Assembly: GCF_009711345.1 (NCBI RefSeq)
Contig: NZ_SMMA01000066.1
Location: 244,564-308,563 of the forward strand
Origin: Pseudovibrio flavus
GTDB taxonomy: Bacteria; Pseudomonadota; Alphaproteobacteria; Rhizobiales; Stappiaceae
Length of the DNA stretch: 64,000 bases
Reading direction: 5' to 3'
The first letter of the stretch is position 1. Every line of letters starts with the position of its first letter. The notes under the pieces were generated by a model. It was given only the letters and a program-made list of their open reading frames with translations. It did no database searches and had not been told where the DNA came from. Position numbers and translations under genes: made by a program. Positions 39,920 to 48,880 of the stretch are shown here, in pieces.

Positions 39920-41089
39920 ATGCCTTGGAGCAATCAAAGTGGAGGTGGCGGCAACGGCGGCCCTTGGGGTAATCCCGGAGGAAGCGGCGGCAACAACGGC
40001 GGCCCGTGGGGCGGCGGTGGTGGTCCGCAGCGCGGTGGCGGCGGTAACCCGCCAGATTTCGAGGAAATCCTCAAGCGTGGTCAGGACCATCTGAAAAGCG
40101 TGCTGCCGGGTGATGGCGGCGGTCTTGGCTTTAAAGGTATCCTGCTGGCTATTTTTGCCGCTCTGGTCATCTGGCTGGCAACCGGTATTTACCGCGTTGA
40201 GCCAAGCGAAGTAGGTGTGGAGCTAGTATTCGGTAAGGTCGTAGGCCAGACCGGTCCGGGTCTGAACTACAACTGGCCTTATCCAGTTGGTGAAGTTTAC
40301 ACCCCTGATGTTCTTCAGGTTCGTGAAACCAGCATTGGTATGGAAGAGTTCGTTCGTGGCACCGCTGTAAACCAGCGTGACGTGCCTGAAGAGAGCCTCA
40401 TGCTGACCGGCGACGAAAACATCGTTGACGTTGACTTCAAGGTACAGTGGCTCATTCAGAACACCCCAACCGGTGTGTCCGAGTTTCTCTTTAACATCCA
40501 GAACCCAGCCGGTACCGTGAAAGCGGTTGCAGAAAGCGCAATGCGTGAAGTTGTTGGTGCATCCCGCATCGATAGCATTCTGACTGAAAACCGTGCGTTG
40601 GTTGAGACCGAAGTGCAGAAGCTGATGCAGAGCACTCTGGACTCCTACAAAGCTGGTATTCAGGTAACGCAGGTACAGATGCAGAAGGTTGACCCTCCTG
40701 CGCAGGTTATTGAAGCGTTCCGTGACGTTCAGGCAGCGCGTGCTGACCAAGAGCGTATCCAGAACGAAGCGCAGTCTTACGCGAACCGTATCGTTCCTGA
40801 GGCTCGTGGTAACGCAGCCCGCATTAGTGAAGCAGCGCAAGCGTATCGTGACCAGACCGTTGCAGAAGCAAAGGGTCAGGCAGAGCGCTTTACCAAGATC
40901 TACGATGCTTACAAGACTGCTCCAGACGTAACCCGCCAGCGTCTCTATCTGGAAACAATGGAGAAAGTTCTGAGCAAGAACAACAAGATCATCATCGATA
41001 GCAAATCGTCCGATGCAGGTGTGTTGCCATACCTTCCATTGGATCAGTTGAACAAGCGCACCGCAGCGCCAGCTGGGGGGAACAACTAA
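39920..41089 (+). CDS. hflK: FtsH protease regulator HflK
   Basis: SPFH/prohibitin-family membrane protein which, with HflC, cages the FtsH protease. The 389-residue protein starts with a Gly/Asn-rich cytoplasmic segment (PWSNQSGGGGNGGPWGN), has one membrane helix at about 73-92 (GILLAIFAALVIWLATGIY) and then the SPFH domain (VGVELVFGKV) and a helical coiled coil with AYRDQTVAEAKGQAERF. AAGGGA precedes the ATG. Its stop shares one base with the hflC start (TAATG). Confidence 0.96.
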   Translation: MPWSNQSGGGGNGGPWGNPGGSGGNNGGPWGGGGGPQRGGGGNPPDFEEILKRGQDHLKSVLPGDGGGLGFKGILLAIFAALVIWLATGIYRVEPSEVGVELVFGKVVGQTGPGLNYNWPYPVGEVYTPDVLQVRETSIGMEEFVRGTAVNQRDVPEESLMLTGDENIVDVDFKVQWLIQNTPTGVSEFLFNIQNPAGTVKAVAESAMREVVGASRIDSILTENRALVETEVQKLMQSTLDSYKAGIQVTQVQMQKVDPPAQVIEAFRDVQAARADQERIQNEAQSYANRIVPEARGNAARISEAAQAYRDQTVAEAKGQAERFTKIYDAYKTAPDVTRQRLYLETMEKVLSKNNKIIIDSKSSDAGVLPYLPLDQLNKRTAAPAGGNN

Positions 41090-41961
41090 TGCGTAACGGT
41101 ATTATTGGTATTGTAATCGCCCTTGCTGCACTGGTTTTCTACTGGTCTGTGTTCATCGTGAACCCGACCCAGCAAGCACTTGTTCTTCAGTTCGGTGAAA
41201 TCCGCGGCGAAGAAACCGAGCCGGGCCTTAAGTTCAAAATGCCTTGGCAGAACGTTGTCTACCTCGACAAGCGTATTCTTGATTTGAACATGCCTGTTCT
41301 GGAAGCGATTGCTTCCGACAAGAAGCGTCTTCTGGTTGATGCGTTTGCTCGCTACCGCATTTCCAATCCGGTCCTGTTCTACCAGTCTGTTGCGAATATC
41401 GACGCGGGCGCTCGCTTGCTCTCTACCTTCCTTCAGTCTGCTCTGCGTGACCAAATCGGTAAGGAAACCTTTACCGCTGTTGTACGCGACGAACGTTCCG
41501 GTCTCATGGAAAAGACCCGTTCTGATGTTGAGTCCCGCGCTCGTGCAATCGGCATCGAGGTTGTTGACGTGAAGATCCGCCGTGCGGACCTTCCAGAAGC
41601 CAACTCCCAAGCGATCTTTGCTCGTATGCAGACAGAACGTCAGCGTGAAGCTACTGAAATCCGCGCACAGGGTGAAGAGCAGGCTCGTCGTATTCGTTCC
41701 CGTGCTGATCGTGATGCAACCGTGATTGTTGCTAACTCTCAGCGTGACGCAGACATCATCCGCGGTGATGGTGATGCAGAACGTAACACGATCTTTGCTG
41801 AAGCTTATGGCCGTGACAAAGAGTTCTTCGAGTTCTACCGCTCCATGCAGGCCTATGAAAAGGCAATGGAATCCGGTGATACCTCGATGGTTCTTTCTCC
41901 GGACTCCGAGTTCTTCCGCTACTTCAACAACGCTACTGGTGCAGCCGCTCCTGCACAATGA
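41089..41961 (+). CDS. hflC: FtsH protease regulator HflC
   Basis: The 290-residue SPFH partner of HflK, with an N-terminal membrane anchor (GIIGIVIALAALVFYWSVFIV), the SPFH domain (QQALVLQFGEIRGEETEPGL) and the coiled-coil end containing EQARRIRSRADRDATVIVA. The start ATG is embedded in the hflK stop, and its own stop overlaps the DUF2065 gene by four bases, so the three are tightly coupled. Confidence 0.96.
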   Translation: MRNGIIGIVIALAALVFYWSVFIVNPTQQALVLQFGEIRGEETEPGLKFKMPWQNVVYLDKRILDLNMPVLEAIASDKKRLLVDAFARYRISNPVLFYQSVANIDAGARLLSTFLQSALRDQIGKETFTAVVRDERSGLMEKTRSDVESRARAIGIEVVDVKIRRADLPEANSQAIFARMQTERQREATEIRAQGEEQARRIRSRADRDATVIVANSQRDADIIRGDGDAERNTIFAEAYGRDKEFFEFYRSMQAYEKAMESGDTSMVLSPDSEFFRYFNNATGAAAPAQ

Positions 41962-42149
41962 GTGACCTCGTTGTAGCGATCGGTCTGGTTCTGGTGCTGG
42001 AGGGTGTTCTTTACGCTCTAGCACCGGGCCACATGAAAGACTTTATGAAGAAGGCGCAGGAACTGCCTGAACAGTCCCTTAGAACGGGTGGTCTCGTAGC
42101 CTTGTTTCTAGGTTTTTTGATAGTGTGGATCGCCAGAGGCGGCTTTTAG
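41958..42149 (+). CDS. DUF2065 small membrane protein
   Basis: A 63-residue protein with two membrane helices (VVAIGLVLVLEGVLYALAPG and RTGGLVALFLGFLIVWIARG) separated by a charged loop HMKDFMKKAQELPEQS. It matches the DUF2065 family, usually found after hflC, and overlaps hflC by ATGA. Its role is unknown; the constant linkage suggests an accessory of the HflKC-FtsH complex (inference). Confidence 0.88.
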   Translation: MSDLVVAIGLVLVLEGVLYALAPGHMKDFMKKAQELPEQSLRTGGLVALFLGFLIVWIARGGF

Positions 42150-42227
42150 GGAAACGACAGCGAAGCCCAAGCGCAATAGTGTGAGGGTGGCGGACGTTTT
42201 TCAAAAATTTGAAGATAAGATTGGTGA

Positions 42228-42268
42228 ATGCCCGCGCTTTGTTAAGAAAGCTGCGGGCATTTGTGTTT
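42228..42268 (+). terminator. Intrinsic terminator after the hflKC unit
   Basis: GCCCGCGCTTT (42230-42240), 6-base loop, AAAGCTGCGGGC (42247-42258) with one bulge, then ATTTGTGTTTT. It precedes the protease gene by about 50 bases, so that gene may need its own promoter. Confidence 0.75.
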
Positions 42269-42315
42269 TAAGATAAACTTACATGAAAATTAGCAGGGTT
42301 TGCAGGAGGAGGCCA

Positions 42316-43800
42316 ATGGCCATCAAGTATCTCCGGTCTGTACCGGACGTGAGTTTTAAGGCCATCGTATTGGCGTGCGCGCTTGCCATCAGCGGCATTA
42401 CCGGCGGCACCCAATCCGTTCAGGCGGCAGGCCCTACCTCTGTAGCAGATCTGGCAGAGGACCTTGGTGATGCTGTTGTAAACATCTCTACAGCGCAGCG
42501 CGTATCTGCTCAGCGCTCCGTACCTGTTCCGCAGGTGCCGGAGGGCTCGCCGTTTCAAGAGTTCTTCGAGGAGTTCTTTGACAACCAGCAGCCAGAAGGT
42601 GACCAGCCACGCAAGGTCCAGTCTCTAGGCTCCGGTTTCGTGATTGACGGTGAAGAAGGCATCATCATCACCAACAACCACGTTATCGAAGGTGCGGACG
42701 AGATTGAAGTGAACTTCAATGACGGTTCCAAGCTGACTGCGGAAGTCGTGGGCCGTGACGAGAAGACCGACCTTGCTGTGCTTAAGGTTGACCCGCCAAA
42801 GCCGCTACAGTCCGTCAAATTCGGCAGTTCTGAAAAGCTTCGCGTTGGTGACTGGGTGATGGCGATCGGTAACCCGTTCGGCCTTGGTGGTACTGTGACT
42901 GTGGGTATCGTTTCTGCGCGTAACCGCGACATCAACTCCGGTCCTTACGACAACTACATCCAGACAGATGCTTCCATCAACCGTGGTAACTCCGGCGGCC
43001 CGCTGTTCAATATGGAAGGTGAAGTTGTTGGCATTAACACCGCTATCTTCTCTCCATCAGGTGGCTCTATCGGCATCGGCTTTGCTATTCCAGCCGACAC
43101 CGCAAACAAGGTTATCAAACAGCTTCGCGAGTTTGGTGAAACCCGTCGTGGCTGGCTTGGCGTTCGCATTCAGGAAGTGACTGACGAGATTGCCGAGGGC
43201 CTTGGCATGAAGGAAGCACGCGGCGCGCTTGTTGCCGGTGTTACCGATGGCGGTCCTGCCAAAGAAGCGGGCATCCAGCCGGGCGATGTGATTTTGACCT
43301 TTGATGGCAAGCCGGTTCCTGTCATGCGCGACCTGCCGCGTATGGTTGCTGATACCAGCATTGGTAACGAAGTGAATGTTGGCATTTTGCGCAAGGGCAA
43401 AGAGATGGACCTTGATGTCCAGCTTGGCCGCCTTGAGGAAGTCGCTGAGGCCAAGACCGAGGAGGCCGAGCAGAAGGGCGAAGAGAACAAGGCCGATCAA
43501 ACCGTTGTTCTTGGCATGACGCTGGCAACAGTTGACGAGTCTATGCGCCAGAACTTCGGCTTGGAAGACATCGTTGAAGGTGTTGTTGTGACCGCTGTTG
43601 AGGCTGGTAGCCCTGCCGATGACAAACGCATCATTCCTGGTGATGTGATTGTTGAAGTGGCGCAGGAGCCTGTCGCATCGCCGGAAGATGTTGCCAAGCA
43701 GGTCGAAGCCTTGAAAAAAGATGGTCGTCGCTCTGCGCTTCTGTTGCTTTCCAACGGTAGTGGTGAGCTGCGCTTCATTGCAGTACGCATTGAAGACTAA
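42316..43800 (+). CDS. degP: Periplasmic serine protease of the Do/DegP family
   Basis: Protein quality-control protease and chaperone in the periplasm. The 494-residue product has a signal peptide ending near QSVQA at about residue 37 and a trypsin-like domain with the triad in ITNNHVI (His), DEKTDLAVLK (Asp) and NRGNSGGPLF (Ser). Two PDZ domains follow, the first around GWLGVRIQEVTDEIAEGLG and the second beginning VLGMTLATVDESMRQNFG. The ATG at 42316 is fixed by AGGAGGAGG a few bases upstream. It is the usual neighbour of hflKC in alphaproteobacteria. MucD/DegQ naming is equally possible. Confidence 0.94.
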   Translation: MAIKYLRSVPDVSFKAIVLACALAISGITGGTQSVQAAGPTSVADLAEDLGDAVVNISTAQRVSAQRSVPVPQVPEGSPFQEFFEEFFDNQQPEGDQPRKVQSLGSGFVIDGEEGIIITNNHVIEGADEIEVNFNDGSKLTAEVVGRDEKTDLAVLKVDPPKPLQSVKFGSSEKLRVGDWVMAIGNPFGLGGTVTVGIVSARNRDINSGPYDNYIQTDASINRGNSGGPLFNMEGEVVGINTAIFSPSGGSIGIGFAIPADTANKVIKQLREFGETRRGWLGVRIQEVTDEIAEGLGMKEARGALVAGVTDGGPAKEAGIQPGDVILTFDGKPVPVMRDLPRMVADTSIGNEVNVGILRKGKEMDLDVQLGRLEEVAEAKTEEAEQKGEENKADQTVVLGMTLATVDESMRQNFGLEDIVEGVVVTAVEAGSPADDKRIIPGDVIVEVAQEPVASPEDVAKQVEALKKDGRRSALLLLSNGSGELRFIAVRIED

Positions 43801-43823
43801 GATCGAAGCGACACGTTATAAAT

Positions 43824-43861
43824 AAAAAAGCCGCTCTGGAGATGTTCAGAGCGGCTTTTTG
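43824..43861. terminator. Bidirectional terminator degP / serB
   Basis: A-run, GCCGCTCTG (43830-43838), 8-base loop, CAGAGCGGC (43847-43855), T-run. It lies between the convergent degP and serB genes and fits both. Confidence 0.92.
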
Positions 43862-43917
43862 TATTCGTGATTTCTATCTCTAGGAAGCTATTTTGAAATC
43901 CCTGAGATCACTGCCAA

Positions 43918-44814
43918 TCAGGCGACGGTTTTGAACTCGTCTGCACTGTAACCTTGAATGTAGAGTAGGGCGGTCAGGTCGGCGTGGTCGATGCGCACGT
44001 CAGCCTCTGCAGCAACCTTCGGCTTTGCGTGGTAGGCAACGCCGAGGCCGGACAAATCGATCATGGCCAGATCGTTTGCGCCGTCGCCCACTGCGAGGGT
44101 TTCAGAAGTAGCCAGGCCCTGTTCTTCCATCAGTTCTGTCAGGCGCTGGCGCTTGGCCTGTTGACCCAGAATTGGCATTGCAACGGTACCTGCGAGCTTG
44201 CCGTCTTCCTCGATCAAAATGTTGGCTTTGTTCTCATCAAAACCGATCATCGCAGCAATGCGGCTGGTAAACACTGTGAAACCACCGGAGACGAGAGCAG
44301 CGTATGCGCCGTTTGCCTTCATGGTGCCAATGAGTTCCTTGCCGCCGGGGGTGAGGGTGATACGCTTTTCGATAACCTGATCTACGACGCTTGCATCCAA
44401 ACCCTTGAGGAGGCCTACACGTTCTTTAAGTGCTGGTTCAAACTCGATCTCACCGCGCATAGCACGCTCGGTGATAGCCGAAATCTGTTCTTTGAGGCCA
44501 AGTTCTGCTGCTAGCTCATCAATGCATTCCTGCCCGATCATGGTAGAATCCATGTCAGCGACCAGAAGTTTCTTTTTTCTTCCCTCAACTGGTTGTAGAC
44601 AGAGGTCAACCGGACGGTCAGCAATAACCTCGCGCAAGGTTTCCTGAAGGTTCGTCGGTAGCGCTTCGCAGGCAAAAGTTAGGTCGCAGGCAATACCAGG
44701 ATTGAGATCGCGACGCTCAGCCTGTACAGGCAAGGCACCGGCGATGGCTTCAATCAATTCGTCGGTTACGGCAGGATTTGCCGGATTGGATACGAGCGTT
44801 ACAACAAAAGACAT
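43918..44814 (-). CDS. serB: Phosphoserine phosphatase SerB
   Basis: Last step of serine synthesis. The 298-residue protein has an N-terminal domain of about 80 residues and a HAD domain with the nucleophile motif DMDSTMIGQECIDEL, the motif-II serine in ALVSGGFTVFT and motif IV VGDGANDLAMI. Its start is about 40 bases from the divergent miaA start, so the two genes share a short promoter region. Confidence 0.95.
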   Translation of the reverse strand: MSFVVTLVSNPANPAVTDELIEAIAGALPVQAERRDLNPGIACDLTFACEALPTNLQETLREVIADRPVDLCLQPVEGRKKKLLVADMDSTMIGQECIDELAAELGLKEQISAITERAMRGEIEFEPALKERVGLLKGLDASVVDQVIEKRITLTPGGKELIGTMKANGAYAALVSGGFTVFTSRIAAMIGFDENKANILIEEDGKLAGTVAMPILGQQAKRQRLTELMEEQGLATSETLAVGDGANDLAMIDLSGLGVAYHAKPKVAAEADVRIDHADLTALLYIQGYSADEFKTVA

Positions 44815-44852
44815 AAAGCAGCTCTTTCATGGATCGGAATCAAGACAGGCAG

Positions 44853-45785
44853 ATGAAGCCATTAGCGGTGTTGATAGCGGGGCCAACGGCCAGCGGCAAG
44901 ACAGCTCTTTCTATCGAGCTGGCAAAACGTCTGGATGCACAGATTATCAACGCCGATTCTATGCAGATCTATGAGGATTTGCGCATCCTCTCCGCTCGTC
45001 CGAGTGAGGAAGAAGAAGCGCAAGCCGAGCACGTTATGTTTGGTCACGTTCCAAGCAATGAGGCCTACAGCGTGATGCGCTGGCTGAATGATGTTGAAGG
45101 TCATATCAAGCAGGCACGGGAACAGGAAAAGCCGATCATCATCGTTGGCGGTACAGGGCTTTACTTCAAGAGCGCCCTTGAAGGGCTTTCTCTGATGCCA
45201 GATATTCCCGAGGACATTCGGGCACACTGGCGTGAAGAAGGGGAAAAGGGCGACGTGGAGCGCCTTCATGCAACCCTCAGCGAAAAGGACCCAGAGGTTG
45301 CAGCTCGTCTTAAGCCTGCCGATAAGCAGCGTGTTGTGCGCGCTCTGGAGGTGATTGATGGAACCGGTCACTCCCTTGCCTTTTGGCAGAACGAGCGCAG
45401 CGAGCCGCTTTTGAGTGAAGCTGAAACTGTTCGCCTGACACTTGATCCAGACCGCAAGGCGTTGCATGAACGAATTGCCCTGCGCTTTGACATGATGATG
45501 GATCAAGGGGCGATGGAAGAAGCCGTTGCTCTGATGGCCAAGGGGCTGGACCCTTCACTAACTGTTATGAAAGCTATTGGCGTCTGGCAGCTTGCTGCTG
45601 CAAATTCTGGCGAGATGAGCCTCCACGAAGCTATCGAAAAGTCCAAGACCGAAACACGCCGATACGCCAAGCGTCAGTCTACTTTCTTCCGTGGTCAGTT
45701 AGGTGAATGGGATAAATTTAACCCGCTTAATTCCGATGAAATGGCGAAAGCGATTGAAAGTACCCTAGAAAAATTCGAGGTCTGA
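44853..45785 (+). CDS. miaA: tRNA dimethylallyltransferase MiaA
   Basis: Adds the dimethylallyl group to A37 of tRNAs that read UNN codons. The 310-residue protein shows the P-loop AGPTASGKTALSIELA, INADSMQIYEDL for tRNA and prenyl binding, VGGTGLYFKSALEGL and the C-terminal KSKTETRRYAKRQSTFFRGQ. ATG at 44853 is preferred for fit to the family start; ATG at 44829 in frame is possible. It is divergent from serB. Confidence 0.95.
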   Translation: MKPLAVLIAGPTASGKTALSIELAKRLDAQIINADSMQIYEDLRILSARPSEEEEAQAEHVMFGHVPSNEAYSVMRWLNDVEGHIKQAREQEKPIIIVGGTGLYFKSALEGLSLMPDIPEDIRAHWREEGEKGDVERLHATLSEKDPEVAARLKPADKQRVVRALEVIDGTGHSLAFWQNERSEPLLSEAETVRLTLDPDRKALHERIALRFDMMMDQGAMEEAVALMAKGLDPSLTVMKAIGVWQLAAANSGEMSLHEAIEKSKTETRRYAKRQSTFFRGQLGEWDKFNPLNSDEMAKAIESTLEKFEV

Positions 45786-45927
45786 CCTAGAAGAAACCAT
45801 AGAAACTTTAGGTGGAGTTAATTTTAAGTTTCTCCTCTTTTGCGTGTGGTTCTTGTCAAGTAATTTAAATCACGGAACCGCTAAAAAATTACGTGACATA
45901 ACCCCCAAAGTTCCTTAAAGATAAATC

Positions 45928-46058
45928 ATAGAGATTTTCGAGATATTTCATATTCCTATATTTTTCAATGGGATATGATGTGTCTTTGGGCTCGAGATGC
46001 GGCGGAGCTGATGCTCCTGTAAATGTGGCCAGTGAGGTTGATCCTTGCTGGCCTTTTT
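45928..46058 (+). ncRNA. Candidate small RNA with two hairpins and terminator
   Basis: In a 530-base gene-free gap after miaA. GGAGC-TGAT-GCTCC forms a hairpin at 46004-46017. It is followed by an intrinsic terminator GGCCAG (46027-46032), 15-base loop, CTGGCC (46048-46053), TTTTT. A weak promoter-like pair GTGACA (45893-45898), 17 bases, TAAAGA (45916-45921) lies upstream. No open frame or known family was recognised. It could equally be a late terminator of miaA. Confidence 0.4.
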
Positions 46059-46317
46059 ACATTGTACTGCTTCTTATGTGAAATTTTCTCATGATATTGT
46101 AGGTGTTCGGTGGCTCCATTTCAGGCCACTCCTGAACCCGCCAATCCTTTAAATAGAAGGGCTTGTGGGTGCGGTGCAAACACGGGTCTTTTAATCGTAT
46201 TGGAGAGAAAACGTTCAAGGGGCCTTAAAGGGTTCCGTATAGAGAGCGTTCTGCATGCCCACTGCATGTTTGATGTCGAGTGTGTTCTACGCACGACCGC
46301 GAAGAGGAGGTGTGTTC
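46059..46317 (+). other. Leader region upstream of the GNAT gene
   Basis: No convincing gene. A short inverted repeat (GTGG...CCAC within 46111-46126) is visible but no recognised riboswitch. It presumably carries the promoter and 5' UTR of the GNAT gene. Confidence 0.4.
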
Positions 46318-46854
46318 ATGGCGACGCCCATTCTTTTTACGGAACGTCTGCATCTGAGAGCTTTTGAAAAAAGTGACTTCGAAGAGCTTCTCGCTTTGCA
46401 TAGCAATGCGTCCGTCAATCGTCATTTGATTCCCGAGGCTCCGCACTGGAGCAAGGACCGGGTGCGCGATATGCTGGATATGTACCTTACCGATGAAAAG
46501 CAGCTGGGCTTTTCCCAATGGCGTATAGAAACGCGGGAGCAGCGCTTTGTTGGCCGCGCTGGCTTTTCTCTTCTGGAAGAGACTGCAGAGGTTAAACTGG
46601 ACTGCGTTCTTAAGGAGCCGCTATGGGGTCTTGGCCTTGGCGGCGAGGTGTGTAAAGCGCTGGTGAACTGGTTTTTTGAAAACACCTATTACAGCCATCT
46701 TGTTGCAGAGGTTCACCCGCAAAACCGTGCCGCTCTTTCAATTTTGGGAAGCGTCGGGATGGAGTATCGCGAGCGGCGGTTTGAGAGCGGGCAGGTGCGC
46801 GACTACTTTCAGGTTCTCAGCCCTTCCTGCCGGCGCCTTGCCCATAGCGCATAA
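46318..46854 (+). CDS. GNAT family N-acetyltransferase (RimJ/RimL-like)
   Basis: A 178-residue acetyltransferase of the RimJ/Acetyltransf_3 type. It begins FTERLHLRAFEKSDFEELLAL, has FVGRAGFSLLEE in the core and the acetyl-CoA site around LWGLGLGGEVCKALVNWFFEN, then EVHPQNRAALSILGSVGMEY, the usual C-terminal pattern. AGGAGG at 46305-46310, 7 bases before ATG 46318, fixes the start. Substrate unknown. A bidirectional terminator separates it from leuA. Confidence 0.85.
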   Translation: MATPILFTERLHLRAFEKSDFEELLALHSNASVNRHLIPEAPHWSKDRVRDMLDMYLTDEKQLGFSQWRIETREQRFVGRAGFSLLEETAEVKLDCVLKEPLWGLGLGGEVCKALVNWFFENTYYSHLVAEVHPQNRAALSILGSVGMEYRERRFESGQVRDYFQVLSPSCRRLAHSA

Positions 46855-46884
46855 AAAAAGCGCGCCTCGTTGGGCGCGCCTTTC
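46853..46884. terminator. Bidirectional terminator GNAT / leuA
   Basis: A-run, GCGCGCC (46860-46866), 6-base loop, GGCGCGC (46873-46879), short CTTTC. Convergent genes on both sides; the A-run makes it strongest for leuA. Confidence 0.8.
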
Positions 46885-46906
46885 AAAAACTTCTTAGCAG
46901 CAGGGT

Positions 46907-48469
46907 TTAGCTGGCAATTGCGTCTTCTACGTTGATTTCGCGCTGGCGGCGAACCTTCAGCTTGTTCAGTGCAGAAACGTAAGCGCGAGCGGAGGCAACC
47001 AGTGTGTCGGTGTCTGCGCCTTTACCGGTAGCGATCTTGCCACCGTCTTCCAGACGAACAGTCACTTCAGCCTGCGCATCGGTGCCTTCGGTCACTGCGT
47101 GTACTTGGTACAGCTGCAGGGTTGCTTCGTGCGGAATGATCGCCTTAATCGCGTTGAAGGTTGCATCAACAGGGCCGTCGCCGTTCGCTTCACGGGTTCT
47201 GTGTCTGCCATCCACGTCCATGGTCAGGATCGCTTTCTGAGGGCCGCCAGTACCTGCAATAACGGTCAGTGACAGAACCTTCACGGATTCGCCCTGTACG
47301 GAGATTTCGTCTTCAACCAGCGCTTCGATGTCTTCGTCGTAGACGTTCTTCTTGCGGTCTGCCAGATCTTTGAAGCGGCGGAACGCTTCCTGGAAAGCGT
47401 TGTCACCCAGATCGTAACCCAGCTCGGTCAGCTTGTCTTTGAATGCTGCGCGGCCAGAGTGCTTGCCCATAACCAGAGAGGTTGCGCGAACCCCTACGTC
47501 TTCCGGACGCATGATTTCGTAGGTCTCGGCGTGCTTCAGCATACCGTCCTGATGGATGCCGCTCTCATGCGCGAAGGCGTTTTTACCAACGATTGCCTTG
47601 TTGAACTGCACTGGGAAGGAGGTAACAGCAGATACCAGCTTGGAAGCGCGGGTCATGTATTTTGGATCGACAGAGCAGCCGTATGGCAGCACGTCGTTGC
47701 GGGTGCGGATGGCCATAACGACTTCTTCCAGTGCCGCGTTACCTGCGCGTTCGCCCAAGCCGTTGATTGTACATTCGATCTGGCGCGCACCACCTGCAAC
47801 ACCTGCCAAGGAGTTGGCTACAGCCAGACCTAAGTCGTTGTGACAGTGTACGGAGAAGATCGCTTTGTCGGAATTCGGCACGTTCTTGATGATCTGCTCG
47901 AACATCATCTGGTATTCGTGCGGAACTGCATAACCAACGGTGTCTGGCAGGTTGATTGTTGTAGCACCTGCATCAATTGCAGCTTCAACGCAGCGGCTCA
48001 GATATTCGATAGATGTGCGGGTCGCGTCCATCGCAGACCATTCAACGTCATCAATCAGGTTACGAGCGCGGGAAACGGTCTGGCGGATGATTTCCAGAAC
48101 CTCTTCCTCGTTCTTCTTCATCTGGTATTGCAGATGGATAGGAGAGGTAGAAACAAAGGTATGGATACGGCCGCGTTCAGCAAATTTAACTGCTTCGCCT
48201 GCGCGGTCAATGTCTGCTGGAATAGCGCGAGACAGACCTGCGATTACGGAGTTTTTGGAACGCTTTGCAATCTCGCAAACAGCTTCAAAGTCACCAATGG
48301 AAGCAATCGGAAAACCGGCTTCAATGACGTCTACACCCATAGTGTCCAGAAGTTCGGCAACCTGCAGCTTTTCTTCCAAAGTCATGGAGGCGCCAGGTGA
48401 CTGCTCCCCATCCCGCAAGGTTGTATCGAAGATAACTACCTGATCTTTTGCAGCTGCGCTCATAGTCAT
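46907..48469 (-). CDS. leuA: 2-isopropylmalate synthase LeuA
   Basis: First committed step of leucine synthesis. From the chosen start the protein has 520 residues: a TIM-barrel catalytic domain starting FDTTLRDGEQSPGASM, metal ligands in SVHCHNDLGLAVAN, the catalytic region GNAALEEVVMAI, FAHESGIHQDG, and a C-terminal leucine-sensing domain (from about 390). Start ATG 48469 lies close behind AGGA; ATG 48463 is the alternative. A leader peptide with eight Leu codons and hairpins upstream indicate attenuation control. Confidence 0.95.
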   Translation of the reverse strand: MTMSAAAKDQVVIFDTTLRDGEQSPGASMTLEEKLQVAELLDTMGVDVIEAGFPIASIGDFEAVCEIAKRSKNSVIAGLSRAIPADIDRAGEAVKFAERGRIHTFVSTSPIHLQYQMKKNEEEVLEIIRQTVSRARNLIDDVEWSAMDATRTSIEYLSRCVEAAIDAGATTINLPDTVGYAVPHEYQMMFEQIIKNVPNSDKAIFSVHCHNDLGLAVANSLAGVAGGARQIECTINGLGERAGNAALEEVVMAIRTRNDVLPYGCSVDPKYMTRASKLVSAVTSFPVQFNKAIVGKNAFAHESGIHQDGMLKHAETYEIMRPEDVGVRATSLVMGKHSGRAAFKDKLTELGYDLGDNAFQEAFRRFKDLADRKKNVYDEDIEALVEDEISVQGESVKVLSLTVIAGTGGPQKAILTMDVDGRHRTREANGDGPVDATFNAIKAIIPHEATLQLYQVHAVTEGTDAQAEVTVRLEDGGKIATGKGADTDTLVASARAYVSALNKLKVRRQREINVEDAIAS

Positions 48470-48483
48470 ATGGTCCTTATTTG

Positions 48484-48598
48484 CCCCCAACATGAAAAGA
48501 CACGTGCAATTGCGGGGGTCTTACAAAATCTCTGATGTAATGAAATTTCACAATCCCCCAAGTGCCCGCCCGAATACGGGGCTGCCGACGCTTAGGGG
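48484..48598 (-). promoter_or_regulatory. leuA attenuator: alternative hairpins between leader peptide and leuA
   Basis: On the minus-strand transcript, CCCCTAAG at the leader stop codon (48598-48591) can pair with CTTGGGG (48562-48556). The loop holds a second CCCG/CGGG hairpin (48569-48580). Further down, CCCCCGCAA (48518-48510) can pair with TTGGGGG (48490-48484) just before the leuA ribosome site. Position and overlap with the leader fit attenuation by ribosome stalling; no clean U-run is seen, so control could be on translation or Rho access. Confidence 0.6.
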
Positions 48599-48690
48599 CA
48601 TCTAAGGAGTAGGAGGTCGCCAAGTAGGAGTAGGCCGCCGCGCTGGTGCGCGTCGCTGGAAAAATTAGCAGTGTCGCAACGGGCGATCAT
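48592..48690 (-). CDS. leuL: leuA leader peptide (attenuation)
   Basis: A 32-codon open frame starting ATG 48690 and ending TAA 48592. The decoded peptide ends GGLLLLGDLLLLRCP: eight leucine codons in two blocks of four, four of CTA/CTT rather than the common CTG. GGAAACAG lies directly upstream as a possible ribosome site. Position, size and leucine bias are those of leu-operon leader peptides, whose ribosome stalls when charged tRNA-Leu is scarce. Confidence 0.85.
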   Translation of the reverse strand: MIARCDTANFSSDAHQRGGLLLLGDLLLLRCP

Positions 48691-48880
48691 CTGTTTCCAA
48701 TGCCTTCCGGTCTTGTTAGCGAGTGATCCATCTTCTGTTTTGTAATCTTCGGAATGTTCCGAGGGAAGATGTAATCAAATATTGCTGCTTTGGTAGCTCA
48801 AAAGAAATTAATTGGCAAGAGGTCAAAAGACTGATGCTCTTGCTTAGCCGTCTTCAGACGCTCATGCGTAGTAACTCACC

